Shown one piece after another: positions 31,427-44,005 of a DNA stretch of 64,000 bases. The position numbers and the translations under genes were made by a program. The stretch is from Annulohypoxylon bovei var. microspora (lineage: Eukaryota; Ascomycota; Sordariomycetes; Xylariales; Hypoxylaceae), in NCBI GenBank assembly GCA_022836615.1, contig MU405235.1:62001-126000 (forward strand), read 5' to 3'. The notes under the pieces were generated by a model that saw only the letters and a list, made by a program, of their open reading frames with translations, did no database searches and had not been told where the DNA came from. Numbering within the stretch: the first letter of the stretch is position 1; every line of letters starts with the position of its first letter.

Positions 31427-33003
31427 CTATGATAGAATGGTGAAAGCTTGAGAGCCGTCATTGGCACATGGAGCAGAGTCAAGCCGGCCATCTCCGGGTA
31501 CGATGCAAGTCGCGTTGCGCTCACTCTCGGGAGCAAAGATCAGACTAGTCCCGCCAGTAAACGGAACTAATTGGCCGTTGTCCGTCTCGCCCCCTGGTTA
31601 GATATTAGCATCAGGTCATATCTTCAAGGAAACACGATAACAAACCTCCATCTGCCCGTCCTCCGCAAGAGAACAAAGTCACCGTATCGCCGGCTTGGCG
31701 ACGTTCGTCGAAACTAACACAGCCATTTGTCTAAGACGATGTTAGAATAAACTAATAGCTCTACATAAAGATGAGATTCAAGCGATAACTCACGAGACTG
31801 CTCACGACCAAGGCCGAATCTTGGGCGTTGTTATGTTTCCCGGCGGTGATAATATCGAACTTCTCATTGGGCGTCCCGGCACAGTTCACCAAGGAGACAG
31901 GGATCAAATTCTCGCGGAAGTCTCCCGCTGTCGGGTCTATGAAGAGACACTGGCCGTTTGGCGCCTGTATGCTGACAGATGTAAAAGCACGCGTCGCAGT
32001 ATCATCTCTCTGCTGGGATTCCGCTGCTGCCGTAGGTTGAAGTACGCCCTCCGCGCGAGATACAGGCACGGAGTCGGTAGGGTTGGGGATTCCCCCAGCT
32101 GCCGCATCAGTCGTCACTGCCGGTAAAGAAGTAGTCTCCGAGGCAGACGTTGTTGAAACTTCTAAGGTACTCTGTGAAGTCACCGTGGCAGTAAGGATCT
32201 CGGATACCTGGGTGGTTGTTTGGCCAGTCGGGGCACTCGTTCCAGTCGGGGCACTCGTTCCAGTCGGTGTGTTGTCACCAGCCGCCGGAGTACCACTAAA
32301 GGTAAACTGCTGGTCAGAATTACCAGCAGCGCAAGGCGCAACATCGACAACGTTCTCCTTAACGGTGAAGCACGACTGTAAGTCGTTCTGGGGCGTGAGC
32401 GCGAGCGGCTCGGTGCTAGTGTTAAAAGGGAACAGCTGAGAATCGGTGACTTGACCGCCGCCGTCTGCGCGGCCTCCACAGCTAAACAGGATGACTTGAT
32501 TCCCACTTGCGCGTCGTGGGTCGAAGTTGAAACAAGCGTTTGTCTAGAAAATCCGTCAGGATATGGAGCTTTTAGGAAGACGACGAAGACGATGAATACT
32601 AACCAGGGTGCTAACAATGAGCGCCGAGCCCTGAACATCGTTATGCTTGCCAGCTGTGATAACATCCCATCCCTGGCCGTCGGTGCTGTCGCACTCAGCC
32701 ACTTGTACCGGGGTAAGGTTTGCTCGGAAGTCCCCCGATAGCTCATCAACAAATAAGCATCGCCCGTCCGAGGTCTATGGTACTCCTGATCAGTACTGCG
32801 TGCTCCCCGACTAACTAGTAGAGACATACTCGTATTTGTGTCCCAGAAAAAGCCTTCGTTGCCGTGTTGTCTGGTTGCTGGGCCTCTTCAAAGGCCGCTT
32901 GGTCGAGCTCCGTCACAGCTCTCTGCGATAAGGACAGATGCGTAATCGGCGACGCAGCCACAAACGACTGGAGGCTAAGAAGGACGAGGATAGAAGAATA
33001 CAT
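31427..33003 (-). CDS. Secreted protein with two ricin-B-like/beta-trefoil-type repeats
   Basis: Five exons (33003-32830, 32774-32604, 32543-31794, 31730-31646, 31593-31427), 448 aa. A signal peptide (MYSSILVLLSLQSFVAA) is followed by two homologous modules. Module 1 has CLFVDELSGDFRANLTPVQV, DVITAGKHND, ALIVSTLTNACFNFD and FSCGGRADGG. Module 2 has CLFIDPTAGDFRENLIPVSL, DIITAGKHNN, ALVVSSLTNGCVSFD and FSCGGRADGG. They are joined by a Thr/Ser/Pro linker containing a PTGTSA repeat. Short Cys-bounded strands with an N-terminal LF(V/I)D resemble fungal ricin-B-lectin-like carbohydrate-binding modules, though classical QxW motifs are not clear. Likely extracellular or cell wall. Introns break matching positions (before TNxC) in both modules, supporting duplication of an exon block. 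Confidence 0.75.
32224..32270 (-). repeat. 18-bp coding tandem repeat in the linker
   Basis: Two perfect copies of CCAGTCGGGGCACTCGTT plus a partial third. In the minus-strand frame this encodes the PTGTSA linker repeat of the lectin-like protein. Confidence 0.8.
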
Positions 33004-33770
33004 TATGACCAGTAGGCAGTTCACAGCTCAGTCTCGGTGAGATTATTCACAGATTGTTCAATTATCCCGAAATAAGATCAGAGTGGCTTTCAAAGCCAAG
33101 CGAAGAGAAACCGAACAATAAAGACACAGAAAGAATGGAAAGTCCTGCGCGGCAGGGTTGAGAATCAAACAAGAAAAAAAGGAGAATGAGTGTCAAGAGC
33201 TCAACGACGTTACCACAAGTAGCGACCGTGATAACATCGTATGGCATCACCGGGGATGTCATAGTTATGTATCTGCTGTGCCGCATCGTGGGCTTACTAT
33301 TCCCACGCGAATTTATCGGTATCGCGAAAAGAAGATGCCATCAAGGAGCTCGTCGACTCCTTTTCTTAAATGAGGAGTTTCGACAAGTTTCATGGCGGCT
33401 CCCTCAGAGCCTTCGATGTCTCCGCGGTTCTCTTCGCGTCGCGAACCCGAACGAAGATTCGGCGGTAGCTTTACACTTTCAGCGTTAATGGCCTGCATGG
33501 TTGCAGAAAGGGAAAGAAAGGAGACGTCTATAACCTCAAGGTTAAGTTAAGTTGTTGAAACAGCACCCGTCGCAGGAACAGATTGTCGCCAGGATTGGAG
33601 ATCGATCTAGCCTTTTTCCAATAAGCGCCCACTTAAGACGATCCTCCGTTGGCTATTTCCACCTGGCCAGGTCGCTTAGAAGCTCCAGCTGCAGAGCTGA
33701 AAACCCCCCTGCAGAACATCATTGATCGCTACCAGGACCACTAAACATCAATCCAATTCAATTAGATTTA
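33004..33770. other. Intergenic, no gene seen
   Basis: Should contain the promoter of the lectin-like gene. Short open frames at 33158-33498 lack any family features. Confidence 0.4.
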
Positions 33771-34031
33771 CGAAGATTGTGGACAAAAGTTTCGCACATT
33801 AGCCACGTCCCTTATACAGTGCGTAATCAAATAAAGAATAACGTAAACACTGTATTAGCTTTAAGCTAAAACTCAGACCTAATAGTGACCTGTCCACTAT
33901 ATTTTAGTGGATAGCCGTTATGGTTTAGGCAGTTTAGCCACTAAAGAAAGACGCGCCACACGGTGCGTGTGCATTTTAATTTACACGAATTGGCACTTGG
34001 CTGATGTGCGAAACTTTTGTCCACAACTTCA
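33771..34031. mobile_element. 261-bp MITE with TA target duplication
   Basis: Terminal inverted repeats of about 40 bp: the left end has TTGTGGACAAAAGTTTCGCA then CATTAGCCACGTCC; the right end, reverse-complemented, has the same core then CATCAGCCAAGTGCC. Outer bases differ by one indel. The element is flanked on both sides by TA (33769-33770 and 34032-34033), as expected for the Tc1/mariner/pogo superfamily. It has no coding capacity. The interior holds small hairpins, for example TCCACTA/TAGTGGA at 33893-33911. It is therefore a non-autonomous element needing a transposase from elsewhere. Confidence 0.8.
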
Positions 34032-34033
34032 TA

Positions 34034-35549
34034 CCCTTATCAAAGACGCAATACGATTAACAACCTCTCAAAATAGTCTCTACTTCCTACTTGTTTATTG
34101 GAATGCTTACAACTAACACAAGTACGCCTTTTTTATTTATGCCTAACAGCCGTTATTAAGCAAATATATAATGATAACAATAACTCTTGAATCATGGGCA
34201 TGTCGCCAGTCACAATTGCCCTTGTTTAAACGTTTGTATTTACCTACCTAGGTACCTCTTAAACACTCTTACCTAGGTATTTGATCTCATAAGTTATCCT
34301 ACCTATCCCCTTAACTGGTAATTGTCTGCAAACAGGGTTTAATAAGCAGAGTCCTGCTCACTTGACCTATAGATACCTACCTAGGTACTCTCAGCAGATA
34401 AGAATGAGCCTCTGTAAGTGTCAGTGAGCTATTACCTTTGCTTACTACCTATATTGCTGCTGTGGTATGTAGGATTCTGCAGACAATTGCCCGTTACGGG
34501 GATATGATTATTAAGATACGAAAGTAACTTAACGTAGGTAAACTCAAGGCTCAACATTCATATGGTATCATAATCCAATTTTCTCCTATTGCATACAAAG
34601 AGCTAGACATGGAAGCTAGTCAAGTAAAAGTAGGTAGGTGAGGGCTTGGCTCTTACGATATCATATTATTGCAAAGTGTTTTTCTATAACGGCTTGCTAA
34701 GTACGGCGTCAATTCCTGTTTTAGGCAAGCCAAGCTATGGCTCTGTAATTACGTGATGTTTGCGTCCTATTGCATAGGTGCAGGTACCTAACTACATACC
34801 TACCTACCTACCTAGCGAAAGGTCTTGGTAGGCGTTTTCGACACAATTAAGCTTGCTGACATCCTTGACATGCCTTCCATAGGAAGCTGGGTACCTACCT
34901 AGGTACCTACTTAGGTAAGTAGACAGGGTAGCAGTGCCGAACAGGGGTTGGCGGATGATGACCGCATCTTTAGATATGCGGGGATTTGGAGCGCTTGCGA
35001 GACTTCATCTTCAGATGAGGAAGGAAGTTCGAATTCTGCTATTCGACTACATGTCTCGGCATGCCGAGCCTAATAAACAAGGCCAGTGGCTCTTGAGTCT
35101 TGACCAATGATCTAAGCCGAAGATGCTTGTCCAGTCGACCTTCCCCTACTGCTGTGTATATGCTAGCATGCTTCGACAGGCTAAATTGGTTGAGTGCAAC
35201 TCGGGGTGTTTCCCCTGGTCGTGATGCTCTGCCATGCCGTGGCAAGGTTCCCTATCTTTCCTCCGCAAATGCTCTTGGGACCTTCTGCAACTGACCATCG
35301 AGACCGCACATCCCACAACTCACACGAGCTAGGCTAAAGCTTATTGTTCTAGATCTACATCCTCATGCGAGGGACCTGCCCGATCGGGGAGATGCATAGC
35401 TCATCCGTCACAACGTTTTCACCAAATCTAATGGTTCGTGTCATTGCATCAGACCCGTGTCACCATAACTTCGAACATAAAGCGCATTCTCGCGTCTCGT
35501 TTTCGACTTCTTCATCGAGTATTGCTTGCCTTAGCTCGTGATCGCTATC
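34034..35549. other. Intergenic, no gene seen
   Basis: 1.5 kb, AT-rich in its first half, with TACCTAGGTA motifs near 34240-34280, 34797-34814 and 34890-34915. Overlapping small frames at 35039-35294 are not convincing. The last 200 bp should be the carboxypeptidase promoter. Confidence 0.45.
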
Positions 35550-37476
35550 ATGAAGTTTCTCCAGTACGTCTTGTTGGCCGCTCCCTTGACGGTCGCCCTA
35601 CGGCTTGACCGGCGGGGCAGAGTCGTGTACGATGGCTACAAGATCTTTCGGGTGACGCCGGGAGATGACGTTCCCGCTTTCGAAACCCATCTGGAATCTC
35701 TGGAAGCTATCGACCTTACGCACAACCATGGTCACGTTGATGAGGAGCACTTTGATGTCGCGGTCCCGCCTGAGAACCTCTCTGCATTCGAAGCGTTGAA
35801 CTTCACCTCGGAAGTGCTCAGTGAAGATGTCGGGGCTGATATTGCTCTCGAGGGCGACCTTGCCGAATATCCTGGTGGGTTGTATCATTTCGCGTGCTTG
35901 AGTAGATGTATGCTAACACCAGACAGAACGAGAGCTGAGTGCGGCTGCTCTCCCAAGCTTGTCGTGGTTCAGTGCGTATCACGCCTACGCCGACCACCTG
36001 ACGTTCCTACAAGACATACAGTCGTCGTTTTCGTCCAACTCAGAGCTCATCACCGCTGGGAAGTCCTTCGAAGGCCGTGATATCCAGGGTATTCACCTTT
36101 GGGGAAGCGGTGGCAAGGATTCGAAGCCCGCCATCGTTTGGCACGGCAACGTCCACGCCCGCGAATGGATCTCCTCGAAGGTAAAGCTCGATCGTAAGGG
36201 TTTGGGCCGATTATATAAACTAATGAAGAGCTTTAGGTTGTTGAATACCTCACGTACCAACTTGTAGCCAACTACAGCAACGATACAACGATAAAGGGTT
36301 TCCTCGACAGCTATGACTTTTACATCCTGCCCATTGTTAATCCCGACGGTGGGTTGATCAGGGTTCTCTATTCTAAATCTTGACTAATATCTGGCAGGCT
36401 TTCTTTACACACAAACCACCAATCGTTTGTGGCGTAAAAACCGCCAGACGCGATCCGGCAGCTCTGCCATAGGCACGGATGTGAACCGGAACTGGCCGTA
36501 CAAGTGGGATGGTGAAGGATCTTCCACCAGCCCTGGTTCAGGCGAGTCAACTTTTTAATCAACCCTTTGAGCCGTGGACACCTGCTAACTGAATATCTTG
36601 GATATAGAAACGTGAGTACTTACCTACTCAACGGAAGACTGACAGGATACTTTGCTCGCGGTCAACATGAATTCTGACTTTTTTTTTTTTTTTTTTTTTT
36701 TTTGTATTCGGCAAATGGGTTTTGGTATGTCGAAGAGAATAAATGTTAACCGGATTTCGTATAGGTACCGTGGTGCTGCGGCCGGCGACACTCCTGAGAA
36801 TACCGGAATTCGAAGTAAGACTCCTGCTATATGCTAATTTGATGGCATTTGGCTCATTGGTTATAGCATTGGGCGATCAGCTATCTGACAAAAATGGCAT
36901 CAAGCTGTACGTCGATTGGCATAGCTATGGCCAGTACATTCTGACGTGAGTTTAAGATTTTATTCCTAATACCACCACACTCCACAGGTATCCGATTCAT
37001 ACCTAGGTACCTAAGTATGCTTATGCATGCCCCCTCTTATGTTTACGAAACATCGTACTGCTCTGGTGAACCCAGTTGACACAGATCTCATAGGCCTTAC
37101 GGCTATTCGTGCACGGCAGCGGCGTCGAATCAGGATAAGCAAGACTCGTTGGCTAAGAATCTCGCTACTGCCTTCGCGAAGTCATATGGCACACGGTTTA
37201 CCGCTGGTCCGACCTGCGCTACCCTGTACGCTACTGCCGGAGGCAGCAATGATTACGTGACCGATATTAACAAGGCGGAATATGGGTGAGTAAAGTGTCC
37301 TATCACTGAGGGCTATGTGTAGAATTGTTCGTCCGGCTATAGGCTAACCAAAATCAAGATGGGCCATTGAGCTGCGAGACACTGGCCGCAATGGGTTCAC
37401 CCTACCCGCAGACCAAATTCTGCCTACCGGCATTGAGATCTGGGAAGGAATGAAATACCTCTTTGCGAACTTTTAA
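35550..37476 (+). CDS. Secreted zinc metallocarboxypeptidase (M14A family)
   Basis: Nine exons give a continuous 425-aa frame: 35550-35874, 35927-36180, 36237-36348, 36398-36541, 36608-36611, 36765-36814, 36867-36945, 37094-37285, 37359-37476. Signal peptide MKFLQYVLLAAPLTVA, then an activation propeptide (YKIFRVTP...) to about residue 105, then the catalytic domain. Zinc ligands lie in GNVHAREWI (His, Glu) and DWHSYGQ (His). Substrate-binding DVNRNW, specificity-loop GGSNDYV and catalytic Glu in AIELRDTG are all present. Exon 5 is only 4 nt. With it the protein reads SETYRGAAAGDTPENT, matching the conserved family block. The preceding intron then starts with GC (36542); a GT donor at 36536 is an alternative that drops two residues. 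Extracellular protein digestion is expected. Confidence 0.88.
36679..36703 (+). repeat. T25 homopolymer in an intron
   Basis: Twenty-five consecutive T inside the intron after the micro-exon of the carboxypeptidase gene. Confidence 0.8.
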
Positions 37477-37713
37477 CCACCTTGTACAAGCGTATGGCCT
37501 TCTTCACAAAGCTAATCGCTTATATAAAAGGGTAGTTGGTTCGAGAATTAGACTTCACATTATTAGTAACGCTAAGAATTGATAATTCGTCGCAGCCTTC
37601 ATGAGTCGCTCCAGTGATACACTTAAACTGCTACAAGTTGTTTGAATTTTTTCTCTTGTTTTGGTCGAGCAATTGGGGGCTGACTAGATAGGTACATGAC
37701 TGTATTGCCTTAG

Positions 37714-39220
37714 CTAGCTCCCCCCTTTTTGCGTCGTCGAACTTGTTGGGCGCGGCTCTTCCTTTACGGTCCACTCGTGCTTTATCGAGATCGATCCCAT
37801 TTCGAGAGCAATATCCCCCATGCCACCAAACCCCTTGAAAGGCTCCGGCGATTTCGCGATGGACGCTCGATACCCAACCTCCTCCGGTCGTAGTCGTGTT
37901 TCGGACGAATTATCGTTGAGCTGCTTGAAGCGCCGGCTGCTGTTTTTCCTTGCTATCGCATCCACGGATGGGCTGTTGTAGGCTGCCGTGCCGTCAGGCT
38001 TATACCGACCGGCGAAAAGGGGGCGCAGAATAATTATACACGACAGCGTGACGGCGATGCAGGGCTCGAGCGCGCTGAACAACACGGTGTGCGGTATTGA
38101 AAAAGTTACGTCGTCGAAGTCGATCATAGTCATCATGTCGATGCGTACTATGCTGACGACACAAGTCCTGTTGACAAATTTCAAGTTAGGAATGCGCGCA
38201 AGCTACGACGCGCGAGTCGGAAGCGCATCACTCACAATATCCCTATGCCGAAGGTTGCTGCCAGTAGCAGCCGCTTCCGCCATGATAATTCCAATCCTAG
38301 AAGGTAAGGCATCGGCATGATAAGGAGGATCAGGTCAGAAACCATGTTGAGGGTCCCCGTCGTGATCCACGATACCATCACATTTCCGCAGGTCCCTCCT
38401 TCCACCAACTTATTCCAGTTAAATGCGAAAGGTTGGCATATTAGAAAGGCGCTAAATATGGCAGCCAAAGCCCTTTTGTCCCGGTTCGTCAGCACTTATT
38501 CGGCAAGAATATAAGAAGCTCGACATTTAAGAGATGAGAACCCCTATATCTCAGATACATACCATAGGATAATTAGTACATAGGTAGCCCTAGCTGCGAC
38601 GATAAAGGCTTGAACTAGGAAGATTTTCGAAAATAGGTGGATGATGGATATCCTGCAGAGGCTAAGACTGACTGCCCATAATACCTGGATAGCTATCAAA
38701 TGCTATGCGCCGCCGCAAGTTTTAGTAAACCTAGGTATGATTGCAAACCGACATGAGGGTCGATAGGATAGCATACCTGAAGGAATAACTCCGAACCAGT
38801 TTCGATACCGAATCTGGTTTTTATATCTTGGACATGGAAGCCTACTCCTCCGACAAGAACCGCTAACAAGTATCGAATGTTAGCTTTCGAGATCGAGCAT
38901 GAATCCTCCTAGTGAAACGGGGCAAGCACGAACATGAAATGGCGACGCCCTGATAGATAACGGTGAAAAACTAGGACACTATGTTAGCGATTATCGAAGA
39001 GAGGATTCCTCGCTGAAATCCTGGGTACAGTTAGGACTGCGCTATTCTAACTTACACACGACGCAATGATCAAATAGTCACTCGTGTCAAGCGGTCGGTT
39101 CACCTTACGCCTGGCCAAGATGCGCAGGAAAACGACTATCGTCGGCAGGAGGCTAAACACAATCCCGCAGATCACGATAGCCCTCTGGTCGTTGGTCTCG
39201 ATAGGGAAGATGAATGTCAT
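37714..39220 (-). pseudogene. Rhodopsin/PTH11-like seven-helix membrane protein, probably decayed
   Basis: Recognisable pieces in order: exon 39220-39056 (IFPIETNDQRAIVICGIVFS, then RRKVNRPLDTSDYLIIASC); exon 38908-38777 (IRYLLAVLVGGVGFHVQDIK); a segment near 38630-38560 (KIFLVQAFIVAARATYVLII); 38495 to about 38233 (ALAAIFSAFLICQPFAFNWN, CGNVMVSWITTGTLNMVSDL, MPMPYLLGLELSWRKRLLL); and after an intron ending CAG, 38178-37714 with a helix and a cytoplasmic tail. The order fits the fungal rhodopsin domain of integral membrane proteins related to the Magnaporthe PTH11 receptor. The middle is damaged: an in-frame TAA at 38498-38496 lies where the helix-3 LTKxSILxFYxRIF block should be, and the exon-2/3 junction cannot be phased. 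It could still be a functional gene with an unusual splice. Confidence 0.6.
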
Positions 39221-42200
39221 AACGTCCGCATAACAGCCAGGTGAGTTGAGTAGAGGACCGAGGCTGCTTCAGCCGGAACATGGAATCGACAGAAAGATAC
39301 GACCCATCAATCGTTCACGAACATTGAACACGGAGAACGGAACTGGTGACCGAAGAAGTCGAGCTTGAGGTTTACATAGGTAAGTTTGCAGCTATTTTCA
39401 CTTATGAGCCCTGTCGCGGCAAGCTATAAATCCCGTGGTATGATATATGTCGTACCAGGAACCTAGCGGGTATGCGCAGGGGGTTTCTTATGGCGAAACA
39501 GCGCTCGAAGGCATGAGCTCAAAGGATAGGTAAGTGAACGAGGCTCGGCGAGCACCTTCAAGGGTACGATTCTGGTTGACGTCTCTAATGTGATTGCGAC
39601 TTACATAATTCTATGTAAGTGATAGATAACGGCATCGACATCGACCACAAAGAAACCCAGCTCGTCAACCCATTACCTATTCTCGACTCCAGAAAGATCT
39701 CATAAACAAACCTGCAAGCGGCGGTGACGGAGTGACCCCCGCGAGACTACAGTACCATATTATCGATACGGCCATCTGCAAGCAGCGGAAAATTTTTGTC
39801 GCATTGACCCATTTGCTAGCCAGGTTCGTATACACGTGTAGGAGAACGCGTCGGCAAGCCAGGGTATTAGTTCCCCTAAAGCGGGACCTCAAGGGTATCA
39901 GTGATGATCTCTCGCCTGTCAGGACTTGCTAGAAGACCGTTTCCCCCACTTAAGAGATGAAGAATCCAGCCAGAAGACGACTTAACCACGCTAGCTAGAC
40001 CAACATTATCGGCAACGAACCGAAGAAACTTGCCTCACGTCCAACTTTATACCCCGTCCGAATCGTCCGGTGCAGTTTCATTGAACCGAGTTTCGTTTTC
40101 AGATTTCTAAGAGCAAGACACGGCATGACGAGATCGACTTATATCTATGGCTCATATATATATACCTATATATATGCATATCTCGCGCTTCTATTCACCC
40201 AAAGATGATGTAATCCATCATTGAAGTTATTCCTCAGAGAGTTGGCTAAAAGGGTCTTGCTTTCTACTACTACTTATGTGCGTAGCCAAGTCTATCGTCA
40301 TTGAATGTTGCACATATGTACCGACCTGGGTAGATACGAAGCCGTCAGGCCTCTACCCTTTTTAATTCTAGACCTCAAGATCGCCTACCCAGTCGTGACA
40401 TTGATTGGCCTATTAGTCCTTCTAATTCACAATATAGTTAGGCGTATGGGGCTCTTCTGTAGACGATGTAACACAGGAAAGCATCTTAACGTATCTAAAC
40501 GCAGCACGATCATACACCGCCCACACTAAGAATTCATGCTATCTACTGTGTATGTATGTACATAAGTAAATAGGGCGTTGACTTTCACTAAACACTTCCA
40601 AGTTCTCATGGTTCGCTATCCCCGGACTGACGCGATAATCATATTCACGTGGAGATGCTGCTAAGCACTCCACTTCTACGGGTAACTACTAGGTAGGCAA
40701 CACACTGCTGATATTATCTGCCTATAATACACAATCTCCGGCCGGTAATGGTTAGAATTTTTGGAATAGTGTAAATCCAAGTCTACGTAAAGCACGTCAG
40801 TACACTAAGGGGGGGTCTAGCTCGAACTAGGCTACACCACTAAACTGCTTCTCGTGAAATACGAAAAGTGGAGTTAAGACGATGTCTTCGTTTTCGTCCT
40901 CGAGGCTCGAGCACAGAAAAGAGGAGTTGTATCAGATCTCATCTCTTAGTACCAAAATTTCGTGGTCGAGTCCGAACAAGTAGCCATCTTGATATCTGTA
41001 TCGAAGCACGACATATCAAAACATGGGGTGTTCCTTGCGTTTTGCTCGTCAAATGTGTTAACCGTGCGCCTATATATTTCGGCAGTTGCGGAGAATAATC
41101 TGTATTATCATACGAAGAACGTGAAGAAAGCTATGACCGCATGAATAACAACTGAGACATGCGCATAGGAGAGGTCTGGTGACGATAGATCAATTGTTGT
41201 TCGACTAGATGACGCTATGAGATCCAATGCCGTCCTAGATCAGATCACCTACTATGTACCTGAGTTGAGGATCTCAGCCGTGATGGGACGTGTTATTTGT
41301 CAAAACTGGCTGAAATTCATAGCTTCATGTCTCAAAGTATCACACTGGCTGAAACTACTCAGAGATTAACTATGCCATGCATTACTATACCACATTTTGC
41401 TCTCTTCGTCTTTGGAAGTGGAAACCAAGGAAGCCAACCGGATGAGAGCCTATATGTTACCCCGAAGACTGCACAATGGGCCGCAATCCACATACGCGGT
41501 GCTATTCCATCAAGAGTAGCTGGTTTTTCGAGGTGTGGATGGGGTAGAGTGGGATAGACACCTTTTTTTCTTAATTAAGATACTTGCAGTTATGAACATA
41601 CAGCATACTGCGTATATCATTAAAAAACAAGCACTTTACAAAATCAATGATCAAGCGGACATGAGGTAATAGAAGCTTTCATCACAACACCATACCCATA
41701 TTTCTACCCATATTTCTACCCATCATTAATGCGTGCATACTAGGTAAATAGGTAGATAGGGGGCTACTCATATTGCTTATTTGGGCGCTAAATAGCACCA
41801 ACTATATCATGCCAAAAGTAGTATGTTAAGTTAAAATGAAGTAAAAGACATATCTTAATGGAGAATAATTGTCTAGTTTATCTTTCCTTAGAGCATACAA
41901 TAGGTAGACTTGTTTAAGGAGCATATTTTACCTAACTAAGTACCTTGGTAGGTACCTAAGTAAGTTAATACAACTGTAAATGGCGTCAAATTCCTACATT
42001 CCCCTATATAATTACATAAATACCAGGTAGATTTTCCAAATCACAACTACTTTAGCAAGCCATGGTACTTATGTGAAAACCGCGAGCTTAGTAGTTAACC
42101 AATGAGTAGGTAGCTGATATATTGTATACCTATATATAAAGATATGACCCGTTATGTCGTACAGTTGAGTTAGACTGTACCTAGTCTTTAAAAATAGGCA

Positions 42201-44005
42201 GGAGTTTAAGTGAACTCATTACCTAGCGTAGCGTGGATTTAACAATGTTATGCCCCACCCGAGGTCTTCAGGAGACACTACTCGCTGGTTACAAGTCGAA
42301 GCCGCTGAGGCCGGCTAAGCATGCCCTAAATATGCTACTACGGTACATGTAACTTCTAAGTTCCATATAATTGTATTTTAAATTAGGAACTCTTAGTTCA
42401 TATCTGTGCTATAAGGTGAGATAACAGCAAGAGGCTCATTGAGAGCGGCAAGAACGTATGATTATTAACATCTGAACTTTTCCAAGGCCCCTGTGATCGA
42501 AGGACCCTTATACATACTGGCAGGGCTGGCAGCTCTCCGATAAGGAGCTTCTAGATCGTTTTCACTACTAGGCCCTATTAAGTTAATATAACGTCTTCAG
42601 CTCTGCCATAGTAGAAAGGCACCTAGTCTTCAGGCCTACTAGGTTGGTTCCAACACTACCTAAGGTACCTTGTGGAATATAGTGAAGTCTCATAAGGCTA
42701 TATACTATCATTAGTATATACGTCTGTAATTACTTCTCGGTAGGAAGATACCCCTTAAAGGTACCCCTTAAAAAGATCTAACTATGTCTGAAAACTCCAA
42801 GTCTTCAGTTCATACTATTTGCATGAAACTGCTCGGCAGCTGGGAAGCGACCGTCGCCATGGCTACAAAGCTTCAAACTTACTAAGGTTCAGGTGCTTTA
42901 CCTTTACCTAGCACACGATTAAGGCGGTTCTTCTGCACATAATCGGCGGGTTTCACGATGAAAACACTAAAAAGTAAAGTAAAATAAGGGAGAAAGTAGA
43001 TAGTAAGCAACAATAGTAATAAACAGGTAAGAAGTAAATATATTTTCTCTCGCATAGGGACGGTCTACACCGGATCTGCAACTAAATCTGTGTCGTGATT
43101 AGGGATCGGCGGTTCGGTATCTGCAGCAGAATAATTAACAGCCTTAGCTTAGATCGAAACGAGTCTTCGGCTCGGTGCATATCACCGTCAAATAAGCACC
43201 TACAGTAGACACACTGTCTTTCCCTTTCAGGAATCGGATTTGCTGTCCCAGCCAATCGGAAGGAATATCAGTATTTCGGGTTCTTACATGCTAGGTAGGC
43301 AGCCATCCATCCTCCGTAGCGGCACAGAGCAAACCGATGTCGAACATAAATATATCACACCTATGGGACGTGACATCATGAATAGAACATATACATTTTG
43401 TTATGGCTCTTGTAGAAAGCGTTGTACGTGGTATCTAGGTAGTATCCTAACCTCCTAAAGGTGGTAAGGTTAGTAGAATACGACGTCTGATTGTATTGAC
43501 CCTTGCTTTCTTCATCTGATATTAAGTAGACAGCCTCTGAGATCGACCGAATCCGAATGTGAACTCCAACTCGATCCGGATCAAGTGTCGAAGGAGGCTG
43601 TCGCTACCAAACGTCTCTAGGCGCGGAAGAGCCGTGAAGTCTCTTGCCATATTCCGCATTTGCCAAAGCCCGGAGCCGCCTTGAACGAATTAGTGATTTA
43701 CTGCTCACTTGCCGTACGCCTATATTGGAAGCCATGAGATAGGAACCAGGAACTACCTTTTCCTCGCCATCACAGTCAGAGTACCACCAAAATGCATCGC
43801 ATCGCAATGCACATCATTCGCAAATTAAGCCCTTTCCCTATAAACGCCGATATACCTAACCTAGTAGAGTCCGCGTCTGTCTGATTCCTTCTTTCCCATC
43901 GCAATCCCGTTCGTCGCTCGCCGGGGATAGCTCCTCTAGAATCGGGTAGCATTCCATCCCTGCCGAGGCTGCGACGATAACTTCCGGTCGAAGCTCGCAC
44001 CGTCC
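39221..44005. other. 4.8-kb gene-poor AT-rich block
   Basis: No convincing coding sequence on either strand; the longest frames are under 90 codons and show no families. It has an AT microsatellite near 40150-40185, TACC/TAGG words (for example 41940-41955) and many short A/T-rich segments. It may be a RIP-degraded repeat relic, but no terminal repeats or transposase fragments were found. The last 400 bp should include the 3' UTR of the FAR1-like gene. Confidence 0.5.

Noticed and set aside
43604..44000. Minus-strand frames downstream of the FAR1-like gene as a separate gene
   Set aside because: They lack protein-like features and fit a 3' UTR.
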